Notes under the pieces: model-generated | Seen by the model: the letters and a program-made list of their open reading frames with translations, nothing else | Told to the model about the DNA's origin: nothing | Database searches by the model: none | Translations under genes and position numbers: made by a program | Assembly: GCA_008694505.1 (NCBI GenBank) | Contig: VZDJ01004378.1 | Coordinates: 2,179,758 to 2,243,757, forward strand | Direction: 5' to 3' | From: Cyanoderma ruficeps | Lineage: Eukaryota; Chordata; Aves; Passeriformes; Timaliidae | DNA: 64,000 nt | In this document: one piece after another, positions 53,301-64,000 of the stretch | Layout: every line of letters starts with the position of its first letter | How positions within the stretch are numbered: position 1 is the stretch's first letter

Positions 53301-56300
53301 CACCAGCACCTGCAGTGACATGCAGGCATGAGTAGCACACAGCTTCAACAGTGTCTTCATAGAATACCAAAGAATAACTAAAGAGTCACATGTTATGGGT
53401 GAAAAACCTACAGTGAACAAGAACAAAAGTAATTTCAGTGTTGATTGCCTGTAGTGTTTTATGAAAAATAATCTGATTTCTGCCATTATATCCAGAAAAA
53501 ACCAAAAAAACTATTAACAAGCACTATTAATAAATTTGAATTTTGGCTTGCATTTTGTAGCTTAACAGACGGCAGTAACAAGGAAAGTATTAAGCTAACT
53601 GTACCTATAGGGACATCTACATATATTACACATACCCAAAAGATCCCAAAAGCACTCAAAAATTGTCTTGCAGACACTATTGCATTCTGCCCCATTAACA
53701 TCTTTCATCCTCCTCCTTTGCATGACCCAGGATCAGTCAAGAGCCATAGGGAAGTTGGGCACTGATTGTCCCCAGTGTCCCTGCACAAACCCAGGCCCTG
53801 GGGCTGGGTAGGGACCAGTTTCCCCTCTCCGAAGACCAGACTTTTACAGCCACAGGCATCACCTCTATGGGCAAATCAGCTGCCATGAATTAAAGACCTG
53901 CTAGCTGGTGTTAACTGAAATGTTTTGAGAACTAGCACGTCAACCTGTTTTGGTCAATATTCACAGAAAAGGCACAAGCATCTGTGACAGCAACTTCCCT
54001 CTGTTGCCAAATCCTGCCTCTGAGCTGTTAAAAGAAAAGGTCACTTAAATTTAACAGGACTAACAAGGTATTTTCTCAGTCCTCTTTCTTGGAAACAGCT
54101 GAGTTTCTCTGGCTAAATGCTGTTTTTTCTTTTTAAACAATAATAACAGAATATTCAGCAAGAGGCAGACACCAAATTAAAGAAATCTCAATGCAAGCTG
54201 TTAAAAATTGGCAAACTTGTAAGTGGCTGAAAATAGAGTCTTATAATGGGAAGTGTCAAACAACCTTGATAATAGGCAGCATTACCAGTCAGCTCTGTAA
54301 TTCAAAATTATGTTTTATTATAGTGTTAAATATGCCCAAGCTCCGTTTACCAGTTCCACCATTGCCAGCCCAAGAGCAGCTGCTGGCCGATGGCAAATTA
54401 ACAAGTTGTAGTTTTCCTGGTGTAGACAAGAGGATAGTTGTTTCTGGCTTTCAGCAGTTGGAGCAGGTTCATCTCAGCGGTTTTTATAGAGCTGAGCATG
54501 TTGGCATATGGCCATTAACACATATCTCAGGTGGCTCCCTGCAGTAATAAGGTGGCCTGAACATATGAGAACTAAGATCAAGTCATGTTTTTCCAGAAGC
54601 TGTTGTAAATGTAGTCAACAGGTTATCTAGAAGAAAGCACTACAAAGTACACACATTCCAGAGTTTTTGCTATTTTGGAAAACAGATTAAAACTCCAGTT
54701 GACACTCAGGAAGCCCAGGGCCTTTACTGTATCACAGGATGAGATTTATATGGTCAAGTTAGGCAAGAGGTCTGGGGATATTTCTTCTGAGACAAAGTAA
54801 AAAGTGGTCTGCTTCTGTACTTCCTTCAGGAGAACTAATGGCCATTAAAGAGCCAAATTTTGAAGACCATCAACTTCTTCCTGCAGAAGATGAGCCACAT
54901 GAGTTCACAACCTAAAAGACTGCCACTTTTCAAAAATTCAGAAGTTTTTAACAGTCTCCAAGAAGCTCTTCAGATAAATCATGCAAAAGAGCCCTTTTTC
55001 AAGGTACCAGAATCGCATGACACCAACCAACCTTTCACCACCTAGGACCAGTCAGTCTTTAAGAAAGGCTGCCAGTTCTAAGGCTGTCTAAAATTGAAAC
55101 TGCAGCTCACATTGTTCCTATGGAATAAAAAAAGGAGGGGATGAACACGACACCCTTCCTAAGCTGCATGCCCTGGGGAAGCCAGATTTTGGCCATCACA
55201 ACAACCCTGGAAATGAACTACTACCTTGGGTGTGCCAGAGAGCAGCTGCCCAGTGCCAGAGGTACAGAGGATAACACTTCACATGAGGATAGATCAGGAG
55301 AGCGTGAAAGATAAATAGTTGCCTGTCAGCACTGGGCTGGGCACCCACTGGCATCTCTCCCGGACAAGTCACAGCAGGGAGCTGAAGCAGTTGCTGGCAC
55401 AGCATCACACTGACACAAACATATCCCCTTCTTCTTGTCCCCCAGTTAACTCCCTCAGCCACTTTCACACTTCATTCTTCCCTCCACAAACCAAATGGCC
55501 TCTCTTGGGGCCCAAGTCGAAGCATAGTAATGATTTGGGGCTGTGATACACAAGATCCCAGAGGAACCAGGGCTGGACCACGTCATTCAACCTTCCATTT
55601 CGCTGTCTCCAAAATGAGACTAGCAGTCTTCACTGGCACAAAGTTACAACAATACATTTTTGAACCCTCAAAGCATCCACATATAACAGTAAAGGATCCA
55701 GAGAAAGATTCTGATAGCAGTATATAAAAGCAAAAAGAATGGATTCAAATCAACTGTGCTGCTCAGCACAGCAGTTCAGTCAACTGCGCCTTTCACCCTG
55801 GGGATCTCAGGGGATGCATCCCTGGGTAGTGGGACAGAAACCACTTCAAACACAGGCAGGTGCTGCCCCAAAGGTGGTGAGCATTGGTTTCATCACGCTG
55901 GCACAGAGGGCCAGGGGCCAGTTTCCAACTACTGGTAGTGCTGGCTCCTTTTTTACCTGGTACATGCACAAGTTGAAATGCAAAGTGGGCACTGGAAGTT
56001 TTTCAGAGAGATTAAATAATCTTTTGATCTTGAGAACAGAGGGCAGCATCTTCAGAGGCTGCATGTGCATCTTTCTCTGATGATCAAATCCCTTTGAGGT
56101 AGCTTAGAGATGACATGCTCAAAACACCTCAAGCCAGGCTGTTTGGCTAATCTAGACTCCAGAAGTCTTGTCTGTATTCGGCAAAAATATTATTTGTTTC
56201 TCCAACATCTTACAGCCTCTCAGCTACGTTTCCCCCACTTCTCTGATTCTTTCCATCCGTCTTCCAAAAGCAGAATCTTCTGCTAACCAATTCTGGTATC

Positions 56301-57512
56301 ACTGGTCCCAAAGGATCAACATCTCTGTGGCTTCAGAACCACTTGTTGCAGCACTCCTGTTGCCCGTGAACAAAGTGTACTCTGAAAAGCATCCAAAACA
56401 GCTGAGTTTTTAATTCTGAGACCACCAGGGCCAAGGAGAGAAGCTGCTGAACTCTCAAATGATCCAGTATGGAAGAGTGAGGAAAAGGGAGAAACAAGGT
56501 GTTTTTTTGTAGGAGGGTAATGGGCATAATGAAAGATCCAAGTTGGGCTAAAAACCAAGACTTTCTTTCCTGCAAGAAGGAAGCAATAGAAAATAATTTA
56601 TATAAACTGTACCATAGTGATAATAGGACAGAGACTCACTAGACTATTTCATCTCAGGGACAGAGATACAGCAGGCTGGATTTCTTTTAGATTCCAGGTA
56701 ATTCTTCCATGTACAGTGACTGATGGCTACCATTTAGTTCTGAAATTCTCACTTCTACCCTTCAGAAAACAATCTTTTTAGAAAAATAGCTTAATGAGGC
56801 AGAGAAACAAAGAACTGCAATCCTAAATAAAAGCTCTAACAAGTATCAAGTGCTGTGACTGAAGGAATAGCTGTATACTAAGTCTTTCTAAGCAGCAAAC
56901 ATGGCTTAAGGAATTCCCACATATGCCTCTGTATGCTGCGATATCAGCTGTGCCTATTCTTGTATTATACATTGTTAATTGGCAACTGAGGCAATGTGGA
57001 TTGAAAAAAAATAGACAAAACTAAAAAGTTGTTTATATTTTAAAGTAAAATAATAAATCGACTTATTTCAGTTGTCTCTGACCATGCAAGCATGGAGAGC
57101 AACAGAAGAAGGAGACATCCTCCTTAGGATGACCAACAGAAAGGCACTTAGGGGAAAGCTTAGGATATCTCAAGACCACAAAAGATGTGAAGTTTGGAAC
57201 ACAACTGAAGCCTGTGTCCTAGTTCTGCCGGTCTGCCTATAGCACTGGTATGGATATGGCAGAGCAGTCATTTACAGAAACATCTTGCAGCGCTTCAATA
57301 TGGAAATATTTCTGGTAACTATGTCAGTCCAAACTAAAAATAAAATATAACTGTTAGCCATTTGATCCCTGTCCAAAAGCTTGGACAACTCATTGCAGGA
57401 AGTTTCTCTGTGAAGCAAGGACAACAGTAATAATACCAAACAGGTCTTGAAACTATGACCATTGAGATGGCATTTCTTTCTTATATAACTTTCTCTCTTA
57501 CAACAGTATTTG

Positions 57513-57534
57513 TTATATATATACACACACACAT
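57513..57534. repeat. (TA)n(CA)n microsatellite
   Basis: A short run of alternating TA passes directly into about five CA units. Common compound dinucleotide repeat. Confidence 0.85.
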
Positions 57535-58311
57535 ACTTCAGCCTCACAATATTGATAAGGATTTTTCCTTGCAAACTACTGTTTACTTCAAAGGAGCACT
57601 GTCACCAGTGGAGAAGCAACTTGTTCAGGTAGGAAGGTGTAAGAGAAAATGATTGTTCTGCATTCAAGGAGGAGAAAAAACTACTCTGTCCCAGTTCTCT
57701 CACTAAAGAAGTACACTGCAAACTGAGAGAGCTCTTCTTACTTATAAGATAAAAATATGTGTGTTGCCACAGAGTACTTTCTATTTAAAATGCAGGAAGA
57801 CTACGGAGTCTAAGTGGGAGAGAGAGGGACAAACTTCAATCCTCTTGCTGTTTTAGGGCAGGGCCCAGCTATAGTTCTGTTAAGAAATTGAAGACACTGA
57901 ACAAGGGAGTGAAATAAAATGTTGCAGCAAAATTTTGATGAAGCATACTAGGAAATTCAGGCTGTTTTTCTGCATGAGAAGACAAATGAGCAGAGGTAGC
58001 ACAAGCAGCAACTTCTCATGTTTCCTCCAGGCTGGAGAGAGCACGGCCACCTCCCTCCCCAAACCACAAACTCCTTTCCCAGCCTGTAATCTCTGTTCCC
58101 ACTGTTCTGGCAAGTCTTTCCCTTTTCTTTCTTTGCCTTAGCTCCAAGTTGCCAAGCAGGTTAAGAAAAAAAAAACAGAAAAGAGCTGAACATATCTGCA
58201 GAAGGTCGTGGGGTTAGAGAGATCCTGTGTCTTGTTAACAGACCATAAGTGTTTTGTGCAAGAATCACCTTTCTGATACTGTTGTGAAAACTGTTGACTT
58301 TTTTAAAAAAT

Positions 58312-58386
58312 ATGGATGGATGGATGGATGGATGGATGGATGGATGGATGGATGGATGGATGGATGGATGGATGGATGGATGGATA
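58312..58386. repeat. (TGGA)n microsatellite, about 18 perfect copies
   Basis: About 74 bases of uninterrupted TGGA/ATGG repeat. With no stop in some frames, it yields artificial frames of Trp-Met-Asp-Gly repeats on the + strand and Ser-Ile-His-Pro repeats on the minus strand, which are not proteins. The perfection of the array implies an actively mutating, probably polymorphic locus. Confidence 0.98.
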
Positions 58387-61300
58387 CCACTTTTCCTCAC
58401 ATAACATTCCACTATGTTTCTTTTCTCCAGCATACTCATCATTAAATAAAACAATCACTCATTAGCAGTGCAAGAACATTATGATTCAAATAAAATGGGA
58501 AGCAGAACAGCAAAATAAATATGCAAGAGCAAAATATCACAGAACCATTTGAATTAGCACCGCTACTCAGCTTCCTTCATGCCTAGCTGAAATCTGTTTC
58601 AAGATTGAAAGCATTCAACAAGACTAAGTAATGCTAAGAGCAGGAGGAAAGAGTTTCAAAGAACTCGGTTCATAAATATCCCTTAATATTGTAGGATATT
58701 ACCTTAAATTAAGTTGAAGTAAGCCATATCTGTAAGATTAGACTATGGCTGAATTGCAGGTACTAATAGCAATAGCAAACAAATCATGCCACCCTGACTG
58801 TGAACAGGTCAGAGTTATATTTTCATTAGACACCTTTCAGAAAAATGGAGAAGCAAATGTGTCCCTACAGCTGCCATTAGCACAGCATGGGCTGCTGGGT
58901 GTATCTGGCTCACATGCCAACTTTAGCAGAGGCTTTCCATTCACCAGCCTTTTGCTGGAAAACCTGAGGCTTTCAGGCACACCAAAATGGAGACTCAGGC
59001 ACCCCCTCAACCTGCCACAGCAGTATTTCACTTGAGTTTTGGAAATCAGCAGGTACCATTTTCTGAGAAAGCCACAGAAGACATTATACAGCATTTTTAA
59101 AAGTCAAAATGATGAGCTGTCAGCCCAAATCATTTGCTCCCATAAGTTTATAAGTGTGAGCCAAGAAGCTAGTGAGGTTGAAGACTTCTTAAATACCACA
59201 TTATCAGAATGTTTTAGACAACAAGACATGAAGTGTTTTAGCAATATTTAGGGACTGAAAATAAGTTCACTGTGGAAACTGCAGACCATCTAAGACATTG
59301 TTCTTGAGCATCTAAATATGCATAGAAAATGAAGAACATACAAAATTAAGATACAGAATCCTCAGGAAAATAGTCAATATAGCTCTAGGAAAATCAGACC
59401 TATAATCCCCAGCCTGACAAATTTAGTTAAAGAAGGCACACAATGTCTTTCAGCAAACTAAACATCTTATAACTAAGGCCTTATAACTAAACAGTTCTAT
59501 TTAAAAACAGATGCCACGCAAGTTAACAAAGCAGATCAAATAGCTCATAATTCTCAACCATTCTCATTCAATCCTTGGTATAGCGGCTCTCCTAATCTTT
59601 ATAAGAAAAAAAAGCTCAACCAAAAATCTTCCAGGAATGTGGAAGTACTAGTTAAGAAAGACAGTGCTGGTATAAATCCATCATTCCATCAATTTTCCTG
59701 CAATCTGAACAAAAGCACAAGTCAAGTTCAAAGGTATGATGATGCAGACCATGAGGTACAATATACTCAATTTAACAGCAGCACCACTACTGTAACCAAA
59801 GAAGATCACACAGAAAGCAGACCCAAAATTTAGTTCACAGTGTTGGAATATAATTTGGAAGAGAGTAATGTAAAAGATCATTAGGGTCACGGTTGTTTAC
59901 CTGCTAGCACAATCATTCCAGGGAAGTGGAGAGAGAGCAAACATGATACTCCAACACACACAGCATCAAAGCACCATGTTGAAATTGTAAGATGAAATTA
60001 CATCATTTAACATTGGACTTCCTAAAATGTACCTGTTTCTGACATTGACTGCTTGAATCTAATGTCATTACATTGGTAAGAGCTCAGATGGGAGATATAC
60101 ACTCTATTTAGAACTAGACTTAAAGACAGGCACTGTAGCCAATCTGTTTAATTTCGTAGAGAGGAGGTAAAGAGAGGATGATAAAGAGGTAATAAGCATT
60201 GTCTGTCAGCTTATAGATGTTGGGTCTTTTTCTTAGAGTTGATTTGATCAGAGAATGGCAATCCACTGAATTGAAGCCGTTCTTAGGAATTTGGCAGATT
60301 TTATAAACACTCCCACATCTCATTGATGAAATAAATCCTTGAGGAAAGACCACTGGCTACTCTTGGTCAATTTTCTTCACAGAAAAGCCAAGGCAAACCA
60401 TCATTATGGGTACACCTGCATCTGAACTGAAGAAAGAATACAAAGTGCCTTTTCAACTCAGAATTAACCACAGCAGACTACTTGATTTTTCCTGTTTTTC
60501 CCAGTCAGCACCTCGCCTGCCAGACAGGGATCAACTGCTTCCATGGGTCCCCTCTGACCTTCAAAGTAACAGGTGCTGGGGCTCATTTCCATCAAGATCT
60601 GACCCCAACCTTGTCCAGGGCTTAACCAAAAGCCCCCTTTTTGGATAGACAAGCTTTGCTGCTCTGACGCTGCTTCCCTCACAATGCTTCCCCATATTCA
60701 AGACACACCAGGAAAAACAAAAATGTGACTTTAGCACAGGAATAATTGAGGACCATTCAGAAACCATTCAACAGATGTGGTAGAGCAACTAACTTCTCTA
60801 AAGCCATGTCTTTAGCTTCTAAGCTTCATCCTTACTGGAATATGGCACCGAATTTTTAATTATATTGCTATTGTGAAGTGGTAATGAGCATTAGCTGATG
60901 ACTCAGAATAATAATTACTAGGTGGTGCTATCATGAAGCTACAATTTCAGAAGCCAAGCAGGTGTTACTTTCCTGAATGATTTAAAAATCACAAGCAGCC
61001 AATCCTCTGGCTAATTGCACACGGAAGCTGTGCACATCTGAAATGCCTTTTTTCACATGTCCAAAACAGGTGGAGAAGGAAGTTTTTCCTTAATGCTGCT
61101 AAGCTGATTGGTTGTCAGTGTTCAGAAATAATTCCCCAAGTACAACATTTGGTTTTTTCATGATGTGCCAAGCATCTCTCTATCAAAAAGGTTAGGTTGC
61201 CTTTTCTTGCAGAAAGAAATATTTCAGGCTTGCTTCCACCTAAACCTCCCACAGCCCCCAATTCTGAATGTCAGTCATTTTGAATCAGTGGCAACAGCAG

Positions 61301-64000
61301 CAGTAAGTGCCTACTTGTAATTACAGCATATTGGTTTTAACATTACAGGGTCTGTAATAAATGAATAAAATAAATATATAAAAGTCTTAATTAAAAAACC
61401 CCGAACATTTAAAAGGGGGTTATTTTTAAAGTAGTGGAATAGATATTGAAAAACAGTAAGCAAGCCTGCAAAATTGTGCAGAACAGTCTTACAACTCAAT
61501 TCTGGTAACTTGTTAGAAAAGATCTGTTATAAAAGGCTTCCCTTTTCTCCTGAATTGTTCTCCAGGTTACCCCACTGCACCATAAATTGAATCATGAGAA
61601 GATTTCAATGTCTCCATTCCTAATGAAAAGCCAGCTGACTGGGGATATATCTATGACATTTGTAGTACAGAGTATTTCAACATGAGATTGTGACAGCAAT
61701 TCAAAAATACTGAATCTCACAACTCCCTTCTCTCCTGGGTAGTAGTTCTTCAGTAGTTCTTTTTTCCATCACTTGAAATAGCTATATGATGGAGTTACAT
61801 GGGACTTGTTATGGGAATGATAGGTAGCTGATTAAGTGTGTTTTTTAAAAAAAGCACAGCTTTTCTTTTTGTGTGCCTTAAATCCTCTCCCATAGCACTG
61901 CTACTTAAACAATTCAATTAAAATTTTGGGTGATAGCATACTTTTAATTTCTTTATCAAATTAACTGGTGTACAAAAAAAGGATGATTGGGAAGTCTTTC
62001 CCCATGATATGGTGATTTTTCTATTTTGTAAGGGGTTTGCAGGGAGTCAGTGATAGAGGCAAGAAACAACAAAACCCTGGGCGTGTTGGGCCATCAGTTG
62101 TGACGTGGGCTGGTGGAGGAATCCTGTCTTCCACCACAAGCATGCCCATGGTGACTAATGCCTTCACACCCTGCAGGATGGGATCACACTCACCCCATGG
62201 TTATGTCATTTTTAAAGCATGTGGTGGTAATTTAGAAATACAAAACTAAAAACCAGACAGGCACGTACTTGGTAGGGCTACTATTTACAAAAGCAGTGAT
62301 GCAGTCACAGGTAAAACAAATAAATATTGAGGTTCACCCTTCTTAAATCTGAGCTGGGGAGTTTACCTGTTTACTACATTGCTTTGAACACTAAGAAAAG
62401 AAGAATTATTCACCTGTTACAACTGGCAGTTGAGCAACACAGAAGAGATGTTTACAGTGGTAGATAGATGAATTTCATTACTATGGAACTAGCCTCTTTT
62501 ATGGAGATGCTGTACCCATTTTAGGCCCTAAGTAAAGCAGATTACCTCTTATCACTGCAAGCAATCTCCACAATATGTTTAAATTATTACATCAGGCAAG
62601 CTGTCCTCATGGATGGTATACACCCAATTGACATGCCACAAGAACAAGGAAAATTTCTCTGACCTCTTCCAGACCCCTCATGTGCACACACTGACTCAAC
62701 TCCTCAGTGGGCTCCTCCACTGGCTCATGCCACCAAACCCATGTGTCAGTGCTGAGCTCTGGAACCCACAGCACAGAACTGCAGAGCTATTTATTATTGC
62801 ATGTAGTTTAAAGATAGCAATTTTTTATGAAATTAATGACATACATTCTCTTGGGCACCACTGGAATGTACTGTGAACTCAATGTAGGGCATAATTCAGG
62901 AAATTGCATTCATTGAAGACATTTAAATGTTAATCTGTAAATATGTTTGTTCCTTATTCCATCGGGATTTGTTTCCATTTCTTTGAGTGTTTGAGACCCT
63001 CATTAGACAACATCATCTCTCTTAGAAGGCATGGAGCAAAAGAAGGGACACTACTGAACCTGGGCATTTCAATTGGAGCCCACCTTCACACCCACAAACA
63101 TCCAGAGCCATCCCTTGCCACTCACTGCTGAATGACCTCAAGATCCTTTTGAAAAACCATTTTGAATTAAGGCCCCTAGTACCACCTACTTTGATGCACA
63201 GCTTTTTGTGTTTAGAAACCTGAGAGCTGCCCTGATAAGACAGAGGAAACATCCTCTAGTCCAGCACATTCCCCTGAGAACAGACTTCATCTCGCTTTCT
63301 GCAGAGCAGCCCAAACTAGTCATTAGGTTATTTCTGTTTTCAAGGAGACTGAACCCTCCCAGGGGCAATTCAGCTTCCCTGGTTTAGGTGCTTATCTCAG
63401 GCTTGCATGAATCACCTCAGCCTCTCCTCTTCCCATCCCCCGATGATTGTTTGCTGTAAATAAACGTACAGAGCTGGAAATTAGGTGTCTCGCTGAAGAC
63501 AGTCAGGGAAAATGAACCACATTTTAACCGTAGCCAGCAGCAGCCACTGAAGACCATTCATTTTTCATGCCAGATATCTTCCCAGATTCCTCAGAAAAAT
63601 GAGTTTCAGGACTTCCTAAATTGAAAGTTCAATCAAGGCTCTAAAGTTACCAAAGGTCTTATTTTCTATGTATGTGCCTAATCTTTTCTCCATATCACTG
63701 GCATTTAAAAGCTTCCTGCAGCAACTCCATGATTTAGCTTTCCCTCGAACAGGAGAAGGGGTAGAAGAGGGAACTGAAGGATTTAGACCTGCTGTCTGAT
63801 AATTGTATTGTTCCTAGTCTGTACTTTTAAATTACATCATATTTTCTCTCTCATGCCTTTTTTTTGCGTCAACTGAAGAGGTTTTTTTTCCTAAGAAAAG
63901 GTGCCCCAACCTGCAGGTGAAATGATCAGAACCGTCCAGGGTATCTAAGATTCAAAAGTTTATGGATCTATAAAATCACAGGGATAATTCTTATTTTGCT
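58387..64000. other. Gene-free AT-rich DNA
   Basis: No supported gene, RNA or transposon. Frames are at most 96 codons. A motif-dense segment near 60850-61040 (AP-1-like TGACTCA, several TAAT cores, an E-box CAGGTG) is discussed as a possible regulatory element, without direct proof. Confidence 0.5.

Larger units (their letters stand above)
45336..58311. other. Long gene-free stretch with a few small structures
   Basis: About 13 kb without a recognised gene. Blocks with more G+C (about 49090-49740 and 55190-56080) give overlapping frames of up to 127 codons on both strands, none recognised. Noted structures: purine-rich duplication at 46461-46507, palindromes at 49815-49839 and 50301-50323, and a TA/CA repeat at 57513-57534. 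A T-rich pyrimidine tract lies near 49989-50003 and an A run near 52535-52550. Confidence 0.5.

Noticed and set aside
54191..54547. 118-codon frame containing RLPVPPL, reminiscent of the N-terminal motif of carnitine/choline acyltransferases
   Set aside because: Only seven residues resemble the family. The residues after the motif do not fit, and no splice signals or other domain parts are present, so this is probably coincidence.
57215..57260. TGTCCTAGTTCTGCCGG, resembling the start of an avian LTR
   Set aside because: No matching AACC...GACA end or target-site duplication was found downstream, so a second LTR cannot be supported.
58161..58454. Open frames with repeated Trp-Met-Asp-Gly (+) and Ser-Ile-His-Pro (-)
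   Set aside because: They are translations of the TGGA microsatellite and have no coding support.
1..64000. CRISPR arrays, operons, prokaryotic defence systems, tRNA and rRNA genes
   Set aside because: No regularly spaced palindromic repeats, clustered long genes, tRNA-like promoter boxes or rRNA sequence were seen. The repeat content is that of a bird genome.

Overview
This window reads as vertebrate nuclear DNA, almost certainly from a bird, and nearly all of it is non-coding. No open frame in it looks like a complete gene. The bird assignment rests on repeat families: at least five diverged CR1 (chicken repeat 1) LINE fragments, and a solo long terminal repeat of the avian ERVL type with the expected TGTCC...GACA ends and a 5-base target-site duplication. 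The DNA is AT-rich, every frame is broken by frequent stops, and there is no bacterial-style operon organisation. It is best read as a long intron or an intergenic stretch. I cannot say which locus.

Layout. 1-6003: mostly unique AT-rich DNA, with one weak candidate 3'-terminal exon at 168-422 (possible membrane segment, basic juncture, short acidic tail). 6004-6400: a CR1 reverse-transcriptase fragment on the + strand. 6401-15810: unique DNA containing a 59-base-period tandem duplication (8430-8538), a short element with LTR-like inverted ends (11420-11632) and A/C-rich low-complexity patches. 15811-15872: a CR1 3' tail. 15873-25329: unique DNA with two adjacent minisatellite-like duplications (20248-20400) and an A-run/G-run junction carrying the window's only N (22842). 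25330-26023: the ERVL-type solo LTR. 26024-31587: unique DNA. 31588-32045: the clearest CR1 3' end, minus strand. 32046-41989: unique DNA. 41990-42430: a CR1 endonuclease-domain fragment, + strand. 45037-45335: a CR1 C-terminal/3' end fragment, minus strand. 45336-64000: unique DNA with two perfect palindromes (49815-49839 and 50301-50323) and a long perfect TGGA tetranucleotide array (58312-58386).

The CR1 pieces differ in strand, covered domain and 3' sequence, so they are independent old insertions and not parts of one element. All carry stops or frameshifts and none can be active. The features do not cooperate in a pathway. I looked for a novel system and did not find one. The best leads are the candidate terminal exon, the two LTR-like insertions, the clustered duplications and the palindromes.
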